A stretch of 64,000 nt of DNA from contig NZ_JAAXOQ010000003.1 of assembly GCF_012396015.1 (NCBI RefSeq), positions 1 through 64,000 of the forward strand, read 5' to 3'. Numbering within the stretch: the stretch's first letter is position 1; the number at the start of each line of letters is the position of its first letter. The notes under the pieces are model-generated. The model was not told the origin of the DNA. It saw only the letters and a program-made list of their open reading frames with translations, and did not search any database. The position numbers were made by a program, and so were the translations under genes. Positions 1 to 6,897 of this stretch are shown here, piece by piece. This DNA comes from Tsukamurella spumae. GTDB lineage: Bacteria > Actinomycetota > Actinomycetes > Mycobacteriales > Mycobacteriaceae.

Positions 1-443
1 GCGGCTGCGGGCGGCCGTCGACCGCGCGGCGCACCGCGTCGGGCGCGAAGGCCCCGTCGACCCCGTCGGGCCGGCCGAAGACCACCTGCTCGCCTTCCGA
101 GACCGAGGGACGATGCGTGGGGCGCGGGCGTTCCGGGGACGGTGGGCTGGGGCTTGGCCGCCGCACTGGGCGGCGGCACGACCACGGTCATCGTGGCCGG
201 CGCCGGCGGGGACGGAACCGGGGCCGCCTGCCCGGACGGCAGCGCACCTGGATTGACGCCCGAACCGGGGGCGGCCGAGGCGCCGGACGGCGCCGAGGGC
301 AGCGGATCGAAGGTCAGGCTCGACCCTGCGCGGTTGGTATCGGTGCCGGTCACACCGCATCCGACCGCGACGGCGGCCGCGATCGCGAGGGCGCTCCCCG
401 CGATCGCGTAATTGCGGACCTTTCGGCTCTGATTGGGCCTCAA
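1..443 (-). pseudogene. Lipoprotein-like exported protein, 3' part outside window, apparent frameshift
   Basis: A TTG start at 443 has a GGAG ribosome site 7 nt upstream. The frame encodes a basic N-terminus (RPNQSRKVRN), a hydrophobic Ala-rich segment and a weak lipobox (AVGC, Cys near residue 29), then a Pro/Ala/Ser-rich linker typical of exported actinobacterial proteins. Near position 120 this frame turns into Arg-rich shadow sequence, while the neighbouring frame becomes clean (SEGEQVVFGRPDGVDG and on to base 1). One base too many in the run of four G (C on the coding strand) at 119-122 would explain this. It is either a pseudogene or a sequence error. The function is not recognisable and the 3' end lies beyond the window. 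Confidence 0.5.
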
Positions 444-497
444 GAACTCACTCCAGCCACTTGTATCACGTTCTACAACAACCACCACATTAGTCTC

Positions 498-1121
498 ATG
501 AACCCTGAAGGGGAAGTCGAAGGTTCAGATGGTGACCGAGTCGTTATGCCCGAGCGGGCCCGCCGGTCCCCGTCGACCGGGAACGGCCGCGGGCGGCCGC
601 GGGCGGGGCAAGCGGCGCGCAAGAGGGCGGCAAGGTCCGAGCCGCACGATCAGGCGGTGGTGAACCCCTACCAGGCACCGTTGCGACAGCGGAATCCGGC
701 CGCATTCGTCGGCGTCGTCGTGACGGCGGCGATCGCGCTCGTTCTCGTCGTCGCCGTTGCCGCGCTGGCCGCCGCCGTCGGGGTGCTCGTCCTCCTCGCC
801 CACGCGCTCTCGGACCCGGTCGTGCACGATCGCCACGACGAGGTCTCCGTGCGTTTCCGGGCGGGCCTGTTCAGTAGGGACGCCGGTTCCGGCGAAGACG
901 TCAGCACTGCGATGTGCCGACGGATCCTCGGGTCGTTCGACCCCGCGGACCGGCGCTATCCGCCGGTGCCCTGGCTCGACGGTGCGGTCGCCATCCGGGG
1001 CGACGACGCGACGGTCGTCGTGACGCACCCCGTCCGGACAGGTGCCGATCAGGGCGTCGCCACGACGACCGTGCGCTTCCGCTACGAGCGTGGACTCTGG
1101 CAGTACTGCGGGATCAGCTGA
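498..1121 (+). CDS. Small membrane-anchored protein of unknown function
   Basis: About 207 residues from the ATG at 498; a second in-frame ATG at 546 (191 residues) is equally possible because neither has a convincing ribosome site. The N-terminus is Arg/Pro-rich and cytoplasmic-looking. It is followed by a long hydrophobic stretch of about 40 residues (VVVTAAIALVLVVAVAAL and beyond) that could be one or two membrane helices, then an extracytoplasmic domain of about 110 residues ending in RYERGLWQYCGIS. That architecture (anchor plus small NTF2-like or Mce-associated-like domain) is common in Mycobacteriales, but I cannot assign the family. The 3' end overlaps the end of metB by 8 bp, tail to tail. 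Confidence 0.6.
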   Translation: MNPEGEVEGSDGDRVVMPERARRSPSTGNGRGRPRAGQAARKRAARSEPHDQAVVNPYQAPLRQRNPAAFVGVVVTAAIALVLVVAVAALAAAVGVLVLLAHALSDPVVHDRHDEVSVRFRAGLFSRDAGSGEDVSTAMCRRILGSFDPADRRYPPVPWLDGAVAIRGDDATVVVTHPVRTGADQGVATTTVRFRYERGLWQYCGIS

Positions 1122-2286
1122 GCGCGTTCTCCAGGTCGGCGATCAGGTCGCCGATGTCCTCGATACCGACCGACAGGCGCACCAGGTCCTCGGGCACCTC
1201 GAGCTGCGACCCCGCGGTGGAGGCGTGGGTCATGGCCGCCGGGTGCTCGATCAGGGACTCGATGCCACCGAGCGACTCGGCGAGCGTGAAGATCTCGGTC
1301 CGCGCGCAGAACCGCTGCGCCGCTTCACGACCGCCGGCCAGGCGCACCGAGATCATGCCGCCGAAGCGCTTCATCTGCTTGGCCGCGACCGCGTGGTTCG
1401 GGTGGTTCTCCAGGCCCGGGTAGAGCACCGTCGACACCTCCGGACGGCCCGAGAGGAACTCGACGACCCGCTCGGCGTTGTCGCAGTGGCGATCCACGCG
1501 CACGCCGAGCGTCTTGATGCCGCGCAGCGCCAGGTACACGTCGAACGGGCCGGGCACCGCGCCCGCGCCGTTCTGCAGGAACGCGAAGTCGGTGTCGAGC
1601 TGTTCGTCGTTGGTGATCAGCGCGCCGCCGACGGTGTCGCTGTGGCCGCCCAGGTACTTCGTCACCGAGTGCAGCACCACATCGGCGCCGAGCGCGAGCG
1701 GCGTCTGCAGGTAGGGGCTCGCGAAGGTGTTGTCCACCACCAGCTTCGCGCCGGCATCGTGCGCGACCCCGGCGAGGGCCTCGATGTCGCCGATGTTGAG
1801 CAGCGGGTTGGTCGGCGTCTCGATCCACACCAACTTGGTGTTCGGGCGGATCGCCGCGCGCACCGCGTCGACGTCGTTGATCGGCGCGGGGGTGTGCTCG
1901 ATCCCCCACTGCGAGAAGACCTTGTCGATGAGGCGGAAGGTGCCGCCGTACGCGTCGTCGGGGATGACGAGGTGATCGCCGGGGCGCAGCGCGGCGCGCA
2001 GCATGCAGTCGGTGGCCGCCATGCCGGAGGCGAAGCCGCGGCCGAAGGTCCCCTCCTCGATCGCGGCGAGGTTCGCCTCGTACGCGCGCCGGGTGGGGTT
2101 CCCGGTGCGGGCGTACTCGAAGCCGCCACGCATGCCGCCCACGCCGTCCTGGGCGAAGGTGGAGCTGGCGTAGATCGGTACGTTGACCGCGCCGGTCAGC
2201 GGATCGGGCTCGTAGCCGGCGTGGATCGCACGGGTCGAGAAGCCCTGCGCCGCATGCTTGTCGATCGCGCTCTTCTGCTCACTCAT
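1114..2286 (-). CDS. metB: Cystathionine gamma-synthase
   Basis: 390-residue PLP enzyme of the Cys/Met metabolism family. It joins an activated homoserine and cysteine to make cystathionine for methionine synthesis, or works in reverse transsulfuration. The PLP lysine is in SVTKYLGGHSD (about K210). Other family marks are ASSTFAQDG near the start, YARTGNPT, ETPTNPLLNIGDI and the C-terminal RLSVGIED. Length is normal. The ATG start has AAAGGG 8 nt upstream. It starts only 14 bp after the cbs stop codon, so the two form a transsulfuration operon in the order seen in M. tuberculosis (Rv1079, Rv1077). A cystathionine gamma-lyase activity cannot be excluded from sequence. Confidence 0.92.
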   Translation of the reverse strand: MSEQKSAIDKHAAQGFSTRAIHAGYEPDPLTGAVNVPIYASSTFAQDGVGGMRGGFEYARTGNPTRRAYEANLAAIEEGTFGRGFASGMAATDCMLRAALRPGDHLVIPDDAYGGTFRLIDKVFSQWGIEHTPAPINDVDAVRAAIRPNTKLVWIETPTNPLLNIGDIEALAGVAHDAGAKLVVDNTFASPYLQTPLALGADVVLHSVTKYLGGHSDTVGGALITNDEQLDTDFAFLQNGAGAVPGPFDVYLALRGIKTLGVRVDRHCDNAERVVEFLSGRPEVSTVLYPGLENHPNHAVAAKQMKRFGGMISVRLAGGREAAQRFCARTEIFTLAESLGGIESLIEHPAAMTHASTAGSQLEVPEDLVRLSVGIEDIGDLIADLENALS

Positions 2287-2300
2287 GTTCGAGGCCCTTT

Positions 2301-3683
2301 CTACTTGCCGTGGGAGAGGTAGTTCAGCACGTCGTGCCGAGTGATCACGCCGACGGGCTTACCGTCGTCGATCACCATGAGCGCGTCGGACTCGCGGAGC
2401 GCGGCGTTGGCCGCCGAGATCGGCTCGCCCGCACCGATGAGCGGGAAGGCCGGGCCCATGTGCTTGCTCACCGGGTCCGCCAGCTCGGCGCGGCCCTCGA
2501 AGACCGCGGAGAGGAGCTCCCGCTCGGTCACCGCACCCGCGACCTCGCCGGCCATGATCGGCGGCTCGGCGCCCACGACGGGCATCTGCGAGACGTTGTA
2601 CTCGGCGAGGATCTCGATGGCGTCGCGGATGGTCTCCGACGGGTGCGTGTGCACCAGGTCGGGCAGCTCACCCTTCTTGCCGCGCAGGACGTCGCCGACG
2701 AGGGCCTCCTGCTCGTTCGGGTCGAGCGGCGCACGCAGGAAGCCGTAGCTCGACATCCACTTGTCGTTGAAGATCTTCGACAGGTAACCACGGCCACCGT
2801 CGGGCAGCAGGACGACGACGACCGCATCCGGATCCCGCTCCGCGACGCGCAGCGCCGCGACGACGGCCATGCCGCACGAGCCGCCGACGAGCAGGCCCTC
2901 CTCACGGGCGAGGCGTCGGGTCATCTCGAAGGAATCGGCGTCGGAGACGGCGATGATCTCGTCGGGGATGTCGGGGTCGTAGGCGGTGGGCCAGAAGTCC
3001 TCGCCCACGCCCTCGACGAGGTACGGGCGGCCCGTGCCGCCGGAGTAGACCGAGCCCTCGGGGTCGGCGCCGACGACCTTGACCTTGCCGCCGGACACCT
3101 CCTTGAGGTAGCGGCCGGTGCCGGTGATGGTGCCGCCGGTGCCGACGCCCGCCACGAAGTGGGTGATCTTGCCCTCGGTGTCGCGCCAGATCTCCGGGCC
3201 GGTGGTCTCGTAGTGCGACGCGGGACCGTTGGGGTTGGAGTACTGGTTCGGCTTCCACGCGCCGGGGATCTCGCGGACCAGCCGGTCGGAGACGTTGTAG
3301 TACGAATCCGGGTGCTCGGGCGCCACCGCGGTGGGGCACACCACGACCTCGGCGCCGTAGGCCTTGAGCACGTTGCGCTTGTCCTCGCTGACCTTGTCCG
3401 GGCAGACGAAGACGCACTTGTAGCCACGCTGCTGCGCGACGATCGCGAGGCCGACGCCGGTATTGCCGGAGGTCGGCTCGACGATCGTGCCGCCCGGCTT
3501 CAGTTCGCCCGAGGCCTCCGCGGCGTCGATCATCTTCACCGCGATCCGGTCCTTGCTGGACCCGCCGGGGTTGAGGTACTCGATCTTGGCCGCGACCAGG
3601 CCGGATCCGGGCTTCACCACGGAGTTGAGTCGCACCAGTGGGGTGTCGCCGATCAACTCGCTGACGTGTCCTGCGATACGCAT
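2301..3683 (-). CDS. cbs: Cystathionine beta-synthase
   Basis: 460 residues from the ATG at 3683. This start is chosen because MRIAGHVSELIGDTPLVRL is the natural family N-terminus; a longer frame reaches 3752 but would run into the divergent neighbour. The fold type II PLP domain occupies residues 1-320, with the PLP lysine in GGSSKDR (K44), the substrate loop PTSGNTG and the phosphate-binding GTGGTITGTG. The C-terminal third holds two CBS repeats (VSQMPVVG, GVITRHDVL) that usually bind nucleotides. It condenses serine or an acyl-serine with homocysteine to cystathionine. First gene of the operon with metB; divergent from the SGNH hydrolase. Confidence 0.93.
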   Translation of the reverse strand: MRIAGHVSELIGDTPLVRLNSVVKPGSGLVAAKIEYLNPGGSSKDRIAVKMIDAAEASGELKPGGTIVEPTSGNTGVGLAIVAQQRGYKCVFVCPDKVSEDKRNVLKAYGAEVVVCPTAVAPEHPDSYYNVSDRLVREIPGAWKPNQYSNPNGPASHYETTGPEIWRDTEGKITHFVAGVGTGGTITGTGRYLKEVSGGKVKVVGADPEGSVYSGGTGRPYLVEGVGEDFWPTAYDPDIPDEIIAVSDADSFEMTRRLAREEGLLVGGSCGMAVVAALRVAERDPDAVVVVLLPDGGRGYLSKIFNDKWMSSYGFLRAPLDPNEQEALVGDVLRGKKGELPDLVHTHPSETIRDAIEILAEYNVSQMPVVGAEPPIMAGEVAGAVTERELLSAVFEGRAELADPVSKHMGPAFPLIGAGEPISAANAALRESDALMVIDDGKPVGVITRHDVLNYLSHGK

Positions 3684-3741
3684 GCCTCCATGGTCCCAGA
3701 ACGGCCCGGCCCGCCTCACGGCCGGTGCCCGGGTCGGGCAG

Positions 3742-3747
3742 TAGATT
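3742..3747 (+). promoter_or_regulatory. -10 element, probably leaderless promoter of the SGNH hydrolase gene
   Basis: TAGATT ends 7 nt before the ATG at 3755. No Shine-Dalgarno sequence lies between, so transcription probably starts at or next to the ATG. No clear -35 box is visible. Confidence 0.45.
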
Positions 3748-3754
3748 GGCACTC

Positions 3755-4672
3755 ATGGGGTACTCCCGAAGCCGCATGACACGCGACGCGCTGTACACCT
3801 CGGCCGCCGCCGTCAGCGGCGCCGGAGCCACCTGGGGCGCCTACGCCCTGCTCACCAAGCAGGCGCGGACCGCGCGCACCGTCATCCCGCACCGCACCGA
3901 CAAGGCACCGTCGAAGGACGGGATCTACTCCCCCGGCACCGCGGTCGTCGAGCGGCCCGGGCCGCACCACGTCGCGGACGTGAGCCTCATGGTCTTCGGC
4001 GATTCCACGGCCGCAGGGCTGGGGGTCGACGATGCCGAGCACACGCCCGGCGTGCTCCTCGCGCGCGGCGTGGTGGCCGAGACGGGGCGCACGGTGCGGC
4101 TCGCGGTCAAGGCGATCGTCGGCGCGACGTCGAAGGGTCTCGCGGCACAGATCGAGGCCGCGTTCATCGCCAAGCAGATCCCGGACGTGGCGGTGATCAT
4201 CGTGGGCGCGAACGACGTGACGGCGCTCAACTCGATCGAGCCGTCGGCGCGGCGCCTCGGCGCGGCGGTCGCCCAGCTGCGCGGCGCGGGCGCCGAGGTC
4301 GTCGTGGGCACGTGCCCGGACATCGGGGTGGTGCAGGCGATCCCGCAGCCCCTGCGGTCGCTGATCCGGCGGTACGGTCTGCAGCTGGCAGCGCGGCAGC
4401 GGGCGTACGTGCTAGCCGCGGGCGGCCACCCCGTCCCGTTCGCCGACACCCTGACCCCCGAGTTCCTCGAGGCCCCCGAGCGGATGTTCTCGCCGGACAA
4501 CTTCCATCCGTCCGCGGCCGGCTACGAGCTCGCGGCACGCCTGCTGCTCCCCGAGGTCCTCGCGGCGCTCGGGGAATGGCACGGTCCGTTGCCGTCGCCG
4601 CCCGAGGTCTCCCCGGCCGCCGACGCGAACGGCCTGACGGCGCGCTTGACCCGGGTCCTGCACCGCGCCTGA
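3755..4672 (+). CDS. SGNH/GDSL-family hydrolase, membrane-anchored
   Basis: 305 residues from the ATG at 3755. A short N-terminal hydrophobic segment (SAAAVSGAGATWGAYALL) suggests a signal anchor. The SGNH blocks are all present: block I FGDSTAAGLG with nucleophile S84, block III VGANDVTAL with N153, and block V DNFHPSAAGY with D248 and H251. The fold hydrolyses esters or acyl groups, probably on lipid or cell-wall substrates outside the membrane. It corresponds in position and type to M. tuberculosis Rv1075c beside cbs. The specific substrate is unknown. A strong hairpin follows the stop codon. Confidence 0.85.
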   Translation: MGYSRSRMTRDALYTSAAAVSGAGATWGAYALLTKQARTARTVIPHRTDKAPSKDGIYSPGTAVVERPGPHHVADVSLMVFGDSTAAGLGVDDAEHTPGVLLARGVVAETGRTVRLAVKAIVGATSKGLAAQIEAAFIAKQIPDVAVIIVGANDVTALNSIEPSARRLGAAVAQLRGAGAEVVVGTCPDIGVVQAIPQPLRSLIRRYGLQLAARQRAYVLAAGGHPVPFADTLTPEFLEAPERMFSPDNFHPSAAGYELAARLLLPEVLAALGEWHGPLPSPPEVSPAADANGLTARLTRVLHRA

Positions 4673-4686
4673 CGATCCCGCAGACG

Positions 4687-4721
4687 CCGAACGCCCCGCA
4701 GCCGGGCTGCGGGGCGTTCGG
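4687..4721. terminator. Bidirectional hairpin terminator
   Basis: A perfect 16-bp stem (arms 4687-4702 and 4706-4721) with a 3-nt loop lies between the convergent SGNH hydrolase and Bax-inhibitor genes. There is no U-tract, as is usual for actinobacterial hairpin terminators. Confidence 0.8.
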
Positions 4722-4733
4722 ACTTATCACTTG

Positions 4734-5660
4734 CTAGTCGCTGCTGTAGAAGTAGCTCAGCAGGCGCAGGATCTCGACGTACAGCCAGACCAGGGTGACG
4801 GTCAGGCCGAGGGCCACGCCCCACGCCGCCTTCGACGGTGCGCCGGCGCGGATCAGCTGGTCCGCCTGGTCGAAGTCCAGCAGGAAGCTGAACGCCGCGA
4901 CCCCGATGCACACCAGCGAGAAGATCACCGCGATCGTGGGGTTCTCCTGGAAGTTCCGCAACGGGCCGGGACCGCTGCTGAACAGGCCGATCACCGCGCT
5001 GCCCAGCGCCATCACGACCACACCGATCAACGCTGCGAACAGCATCCGGGTGAATCGCGGTGTGACCCGAATGGCACCGGTCTTGTAGACCACGAGCATG
5101 CCGACGAAGACACCGATCGTCGCGAGGACGGCCTGCGCGATGAGCGCACCACCGCTGATCTCTTGGACGGTGAACGAGAAGACGAAGGAGATCGCGCCGA
5201 CGAACAGGCCCTCGAGGGCCGCGTAGGACAGGACGATGGCGGGGTTGTCCTGCTTACGACCGAAGCTGGCGATCATCACCAGGACGAGGCCACCGAGGGC
5301 GCCGACGATCGACAGCGGGGCCGCCAGGTTCGGGTTCGCGCTCGCGAGGAGGTACGAGATGACGGCCGTGACGATGAGCACGCCGAGCGTGGACGCGGTC
5401 TTGGTGACCACGTCGTCGATGGTCATGGACCGCGTTCCCGCACCCTGCTGGTACGGGGCCTGCGGCGGCTGCTGGTACTGCTGGAACTGCATGCCCTGAG
5501 CGGCGCCGGCGGCGCCCATGCCCATGTTCATGCCCTGCTGGTATCCCTGCTGCGGGTAGCCCTGCTGCGGGTAGCCCTGCTGCGGGTAGCCCGCGGGCGC
5601 ACCCGCCTGGCGGGTGTCGTTCGTCAGCCCGCGGAAGATCGGGTTGCTGCTCTCGCGCAC
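4734..5660 (-). CDS. Bax inhibitor-1/YccA family membrane protein
   Basis: 308 residues from a GTG at 5660, chosen because AGGA sits 7 nt upstream and the product then begins MRESSNPIFRGL, the typical actinobacterial start; an in-frame ATG at 5687 is less likely. Residues 15-80 form a disordered Gly/Tyr/Pro/Gln-rich tail with GYPQQ repeats. The rest is a seven-helix BI-1 domain (for example TLGVLIVTAVISYLLA and VWLYVEILRLLSYF at the end). BI-1 proteins are pH-sensitive cation (calcium) leak channels or stress regulators in other organisms; the role here is unknown. A palindrome lies just upstream. Confidence 0.88.
   Translation of the reverse strand: MRESSNPIFRGLTNDTRQAGAPAGYPQQGYPQQGYPQQGYQQGMNMGMGAAGAAQGMQFQQYQQPPQAPYQQGAGTRSMTIDDVVTKTASTLGVLIVTAVISYLLASANPNLAAPLSIVGALGGLVLVMIASFGRKQDNPAIVLSYAALEGLFVGAISFVFSFTVQEISGGALIAQAVLATIGVFVGMLVVYKTGAIRVTPRFTRMLFAALIGVVVMALGSAVIGLFSSGPGPLRNFQENPTIAVIFSLVCIGVAAFSFLLDFDQADQLIRAGAPSKAAWGVALGLTVTLVWLYVEILRLLSYFYSSD
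5546..5590. repeat. Three 15-bp coding tandem repeats (GYPQQ)
   Basis: Three perfect copies of a 15-bp unit encode the GYPQQ repeats in the N-terminal tail of the BI-1 protein. Copy number could vary by slippage. Confidence 0.85.
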
Positions 5661-5694
5661 CGTGGGGTCCTTTCCCTGGTCGTGCACCTACATA

Positions 5695-5709
5695 CCGTTC
5701 AACGAACGG
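5695..5709. promoter_or_regulatory. Palindrome upstream of the Bax-inhibitor gene
   Basis: CCGTTC AAC GAACGG, 6-bp perfect arms, lies 35 bp upstream of the GTG start next to a possible -10 (TATGTA on the minus strand). A related GTTC-N5-GAAC lies at 5738-5750. The half-site orientation is opposite to a LexA box. The cognate regulator is unknown. Confidence 0.35.
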
Positions 5710-5784
5710 GCCGATGGTTGCGTTCCCGCATTCGACCGTTCTTTACGAACAGCTTAACCAAGTTCCGGCGCTCCCGCAGGATCC

Positions 5785-6324
5785 TCATGCCGCGGGGCGA
5801 TCCAGCAGGTCGTACAGGCGTCGACGCAGTTCGTCGCGCGGCACGACGGACTCCACCGCGGCCAGCGACTCCGCATCGTCGCTGCCCAGCACGCCGAGCA
5901 CGACGTGAGCACCCCCGATGCTGCGATCCTTCCTGTTCACGGCCTCACGGAGCGCGAGCTGCAGCGTCTTCTTGGCGCCGGGCCCGAAGGGGATGTTGCC
6001 CGCGCGGAATCGCTTGCGCACGGGGCGCAGCAGGTCGAAGCCGAAGCGCTCGGACACCGCGTCCGCGACGGCCGCCAGGTCGATACCGACCCCCTTGAGG
6101 GCGACGGCGTCCTCATCGGTCAGCACGCGCCCCACATCGGCGGCGCGCACGGCGTCCACGGTGAGCCCGACCTCGACGAGCTCGCTCTGCAGATCCCCCT
6201 CGACGGTGCCGAGCACCCCGAGCAGCAGGTGCGTGGGGGTGATCCGATCGGCGCCGGCATCGCGCGCCTCCTCCTGGGCGAGCACTACAGCGACACGCGC
6301 ACTCCTGGTGAACCGTTCGAACAT
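5785..6324 (-). CDS. Stand-alone double Clp N-domain protein
   Basis: 179 residues consisting of two ClpN repeats. The first (MFERFTRSARVAVVLAQEEA then ITPTHLLLGVL) strongly resembles the ClpC N-terminus; the second starts near residue 110 (FGPGAKKTLQLALREA then GGAHVVLGVLG). No Walker motif or AAA+ module follows, so it is not a ClpC ATPase. In ClpC the N-domain binds adaptors and substrates, so a free copy could act as a decoy, adaptor or substrate-binding partner of ClpC; this is inference. It starts 18 bp after the HTH gene at 6343-6549 and is probably co-transcribed with it. Confidence 0.8.
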   Translation of the reverse strand: MFERFTRSARVAVVLAQEEARDAGADRITPTHLLLGVLGTVEGDLQSELVEVGLTVDAVRAADVGRVLTDEDAVALKGVGIDLAAVADAVSERFGFDLLRPVRKRFRAGNIPFGPGAKKTLQLALREAVNRKDRSIGGAHVVLGVLGSDDAESLAAVESVVPRDELRRRLYDLLDRPAA

Positions 6325-6342
6325 GATGTTCCTGCTTCCCGG

Positions 6343-6549
6343 CTATTTGCCGTACTTCTTGTGCACCGCTTGGCGACTGACCGCGAGATGTTCCGCGATG
6401 TCCTGCCAGGACCATCCGAGGTTCCGAGCATTGGACACCTGGACCGCCTCGAGTTGATCGGCCAGCTTCCGCAGTGCGACGACGGCCCGGAGCCCCTTCG
6501 CGGGGTCCTCCGATGCCGCCGATCCGACGAGGGTGGGTGGTGAGCTCAC
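6343..6549 (-). CDS. Small helix-turn-helix regulator, co-operonic with ClpN protein
   Basis: 68 residues from a GTG at 6549. The C-terminal half is a helix-turn-helix (NLGWSWQDIAEHLAVSRQAVHKKYGK region), with the recognition helix near SRQAVHKK; the preceding helix (LRAVVALRKLADQLEAVQ) probably dimerises. A longer ATG-started frame would extend into the operators, so I prefer the GTG, which sits exactly where a leaderless transcript would begin. The paired inverted repeats over the promoter suggest autoregulation. It is the first gene of a two-gene operon with the ClpN protein, so it is probably that gene's regulator. Confidence 0.75.
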   Translation of the reverse strand: MSSPPTLVGSAASEDPAKGLRAVVALRKLADQLEAVQVSNARNLGWSWQDIAEHLAVSRQAVHKKYGK

Positions 6550-6553
6550 GACC

Positions 6554-6569
6554 GTCAATCTACGTTGAC
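6554..6569. promoter_or_regulatory. Operator 1, GTCAA-N6-TTGAC
   Basis: Inverted repeat with 5-bp perfect arms covering the -10 element. It has the same arms and spacing as operator 2; centres are 27 bp apart. Confidence 0.6.
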
Positions 6570-6585
6570 ACCATCCGGCTGTCAA
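6557..6585 (-). promoter_or_regulatory. Promoter of the HTH-clpN operon
   Basis: On the minus strand TTGACA (6585-6580), a 17-bp spacer and TAGATT (6562-6557) form a near-consensus promoter. The predicted start site falls at or next to the GTG at 6549, with no ribosome site between, so the transcript is probably leaderless. Confidence 0.7.
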
Positions 6586-6596
6586 CGCATGTTGAC
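6581..6596. promoter_or_regulatory. Operator 2, GTCAA-N6-TTGAC
   Basis: Extends to a 7-bp arm palindrome (TGTCAAC-N4-GTTGACA, 6580-6597) and overlaps the -35 box of the HTH-clpN promoter. It probably binds the HTH protein encoded just downstream (inference). Confidence 0.6.
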
Positions 6597-6633
6597 AAGT
6601 TCGACGGTGCGCCGCGCGCTACTCTTTCCCGGC

Positions 6634-6707
6634 GCCCCCATAGCCCAATTGGCAGAGGCAGCGGACTTAAAATCCGCGCAGTGTCGGTTCGAGTCCGACT
6701 GGGGGCA
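6634..6707 (+). tRNA. tRNA-Leu (anticodon TAA)
   Basis: Complete cloverleaf: acceptor GCCCCCA (6634-6640) pairs with TGGGGGC (6700-6706); anticodon stem GCGGA/TCCGC with loop CTTAAAA and anticodon TAA at 6668-6670; T-arm GTCGG-TTCGAGT-CCGAC. No CCA is encoded. The variable region is only about 5 nt (6678-6682), a short class I form, whereas leucine tRNAs normally carry a long variable arm. It decodes the UUA codon, which is rare in this G+C-rich genome. Confidence 0.92.
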
Positions 6708-6862
6708 CGGAGTTCCGCCCAACACAGAGGTTCGGCCGCGAGTCCCGACGCGCCGCGACTTCCGTCGCCTCCACAGCCCCCTCGGCATTGAGTTCACGCA
6801 GTTCGGCTGGCCACCGCCCGCCCCTGTTACACGCGAGGTATAGATCGTTGCGTCTGACGACA

Positions 6863-6878
6863 AGTGACTCGCATCACA
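6863..6878. promoter_or_regulatory. Crp/GlxR-like site before the deacetylase gene
   Basis: AGTGA-CTCGCA-TCACA matches the TGTGA-N6-TCACA consensus of actinobacterial Crp/GlxR regulators with one mismatch. It lies directly upstream of the possible starts at 6886 and 6898. Confidence 0.4.
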
Positions 6879-6897
6879 TCACGAGATGCTGATAGGC

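Noticed and set aside
142-411. Plus-strand 89-codon frame near the left edge
   Set aside because: It is antisense to the lipoprotein-like frame, which has a signal peptide and ribosome site; no independent support.
5695-5750. LexA/SOS box before the Bax-inhibitor gene
   Set aside because: Actinobacterial LexA sites read GAAC-N4-GTTC; here the half-sites are in the opposite order with different spacing.
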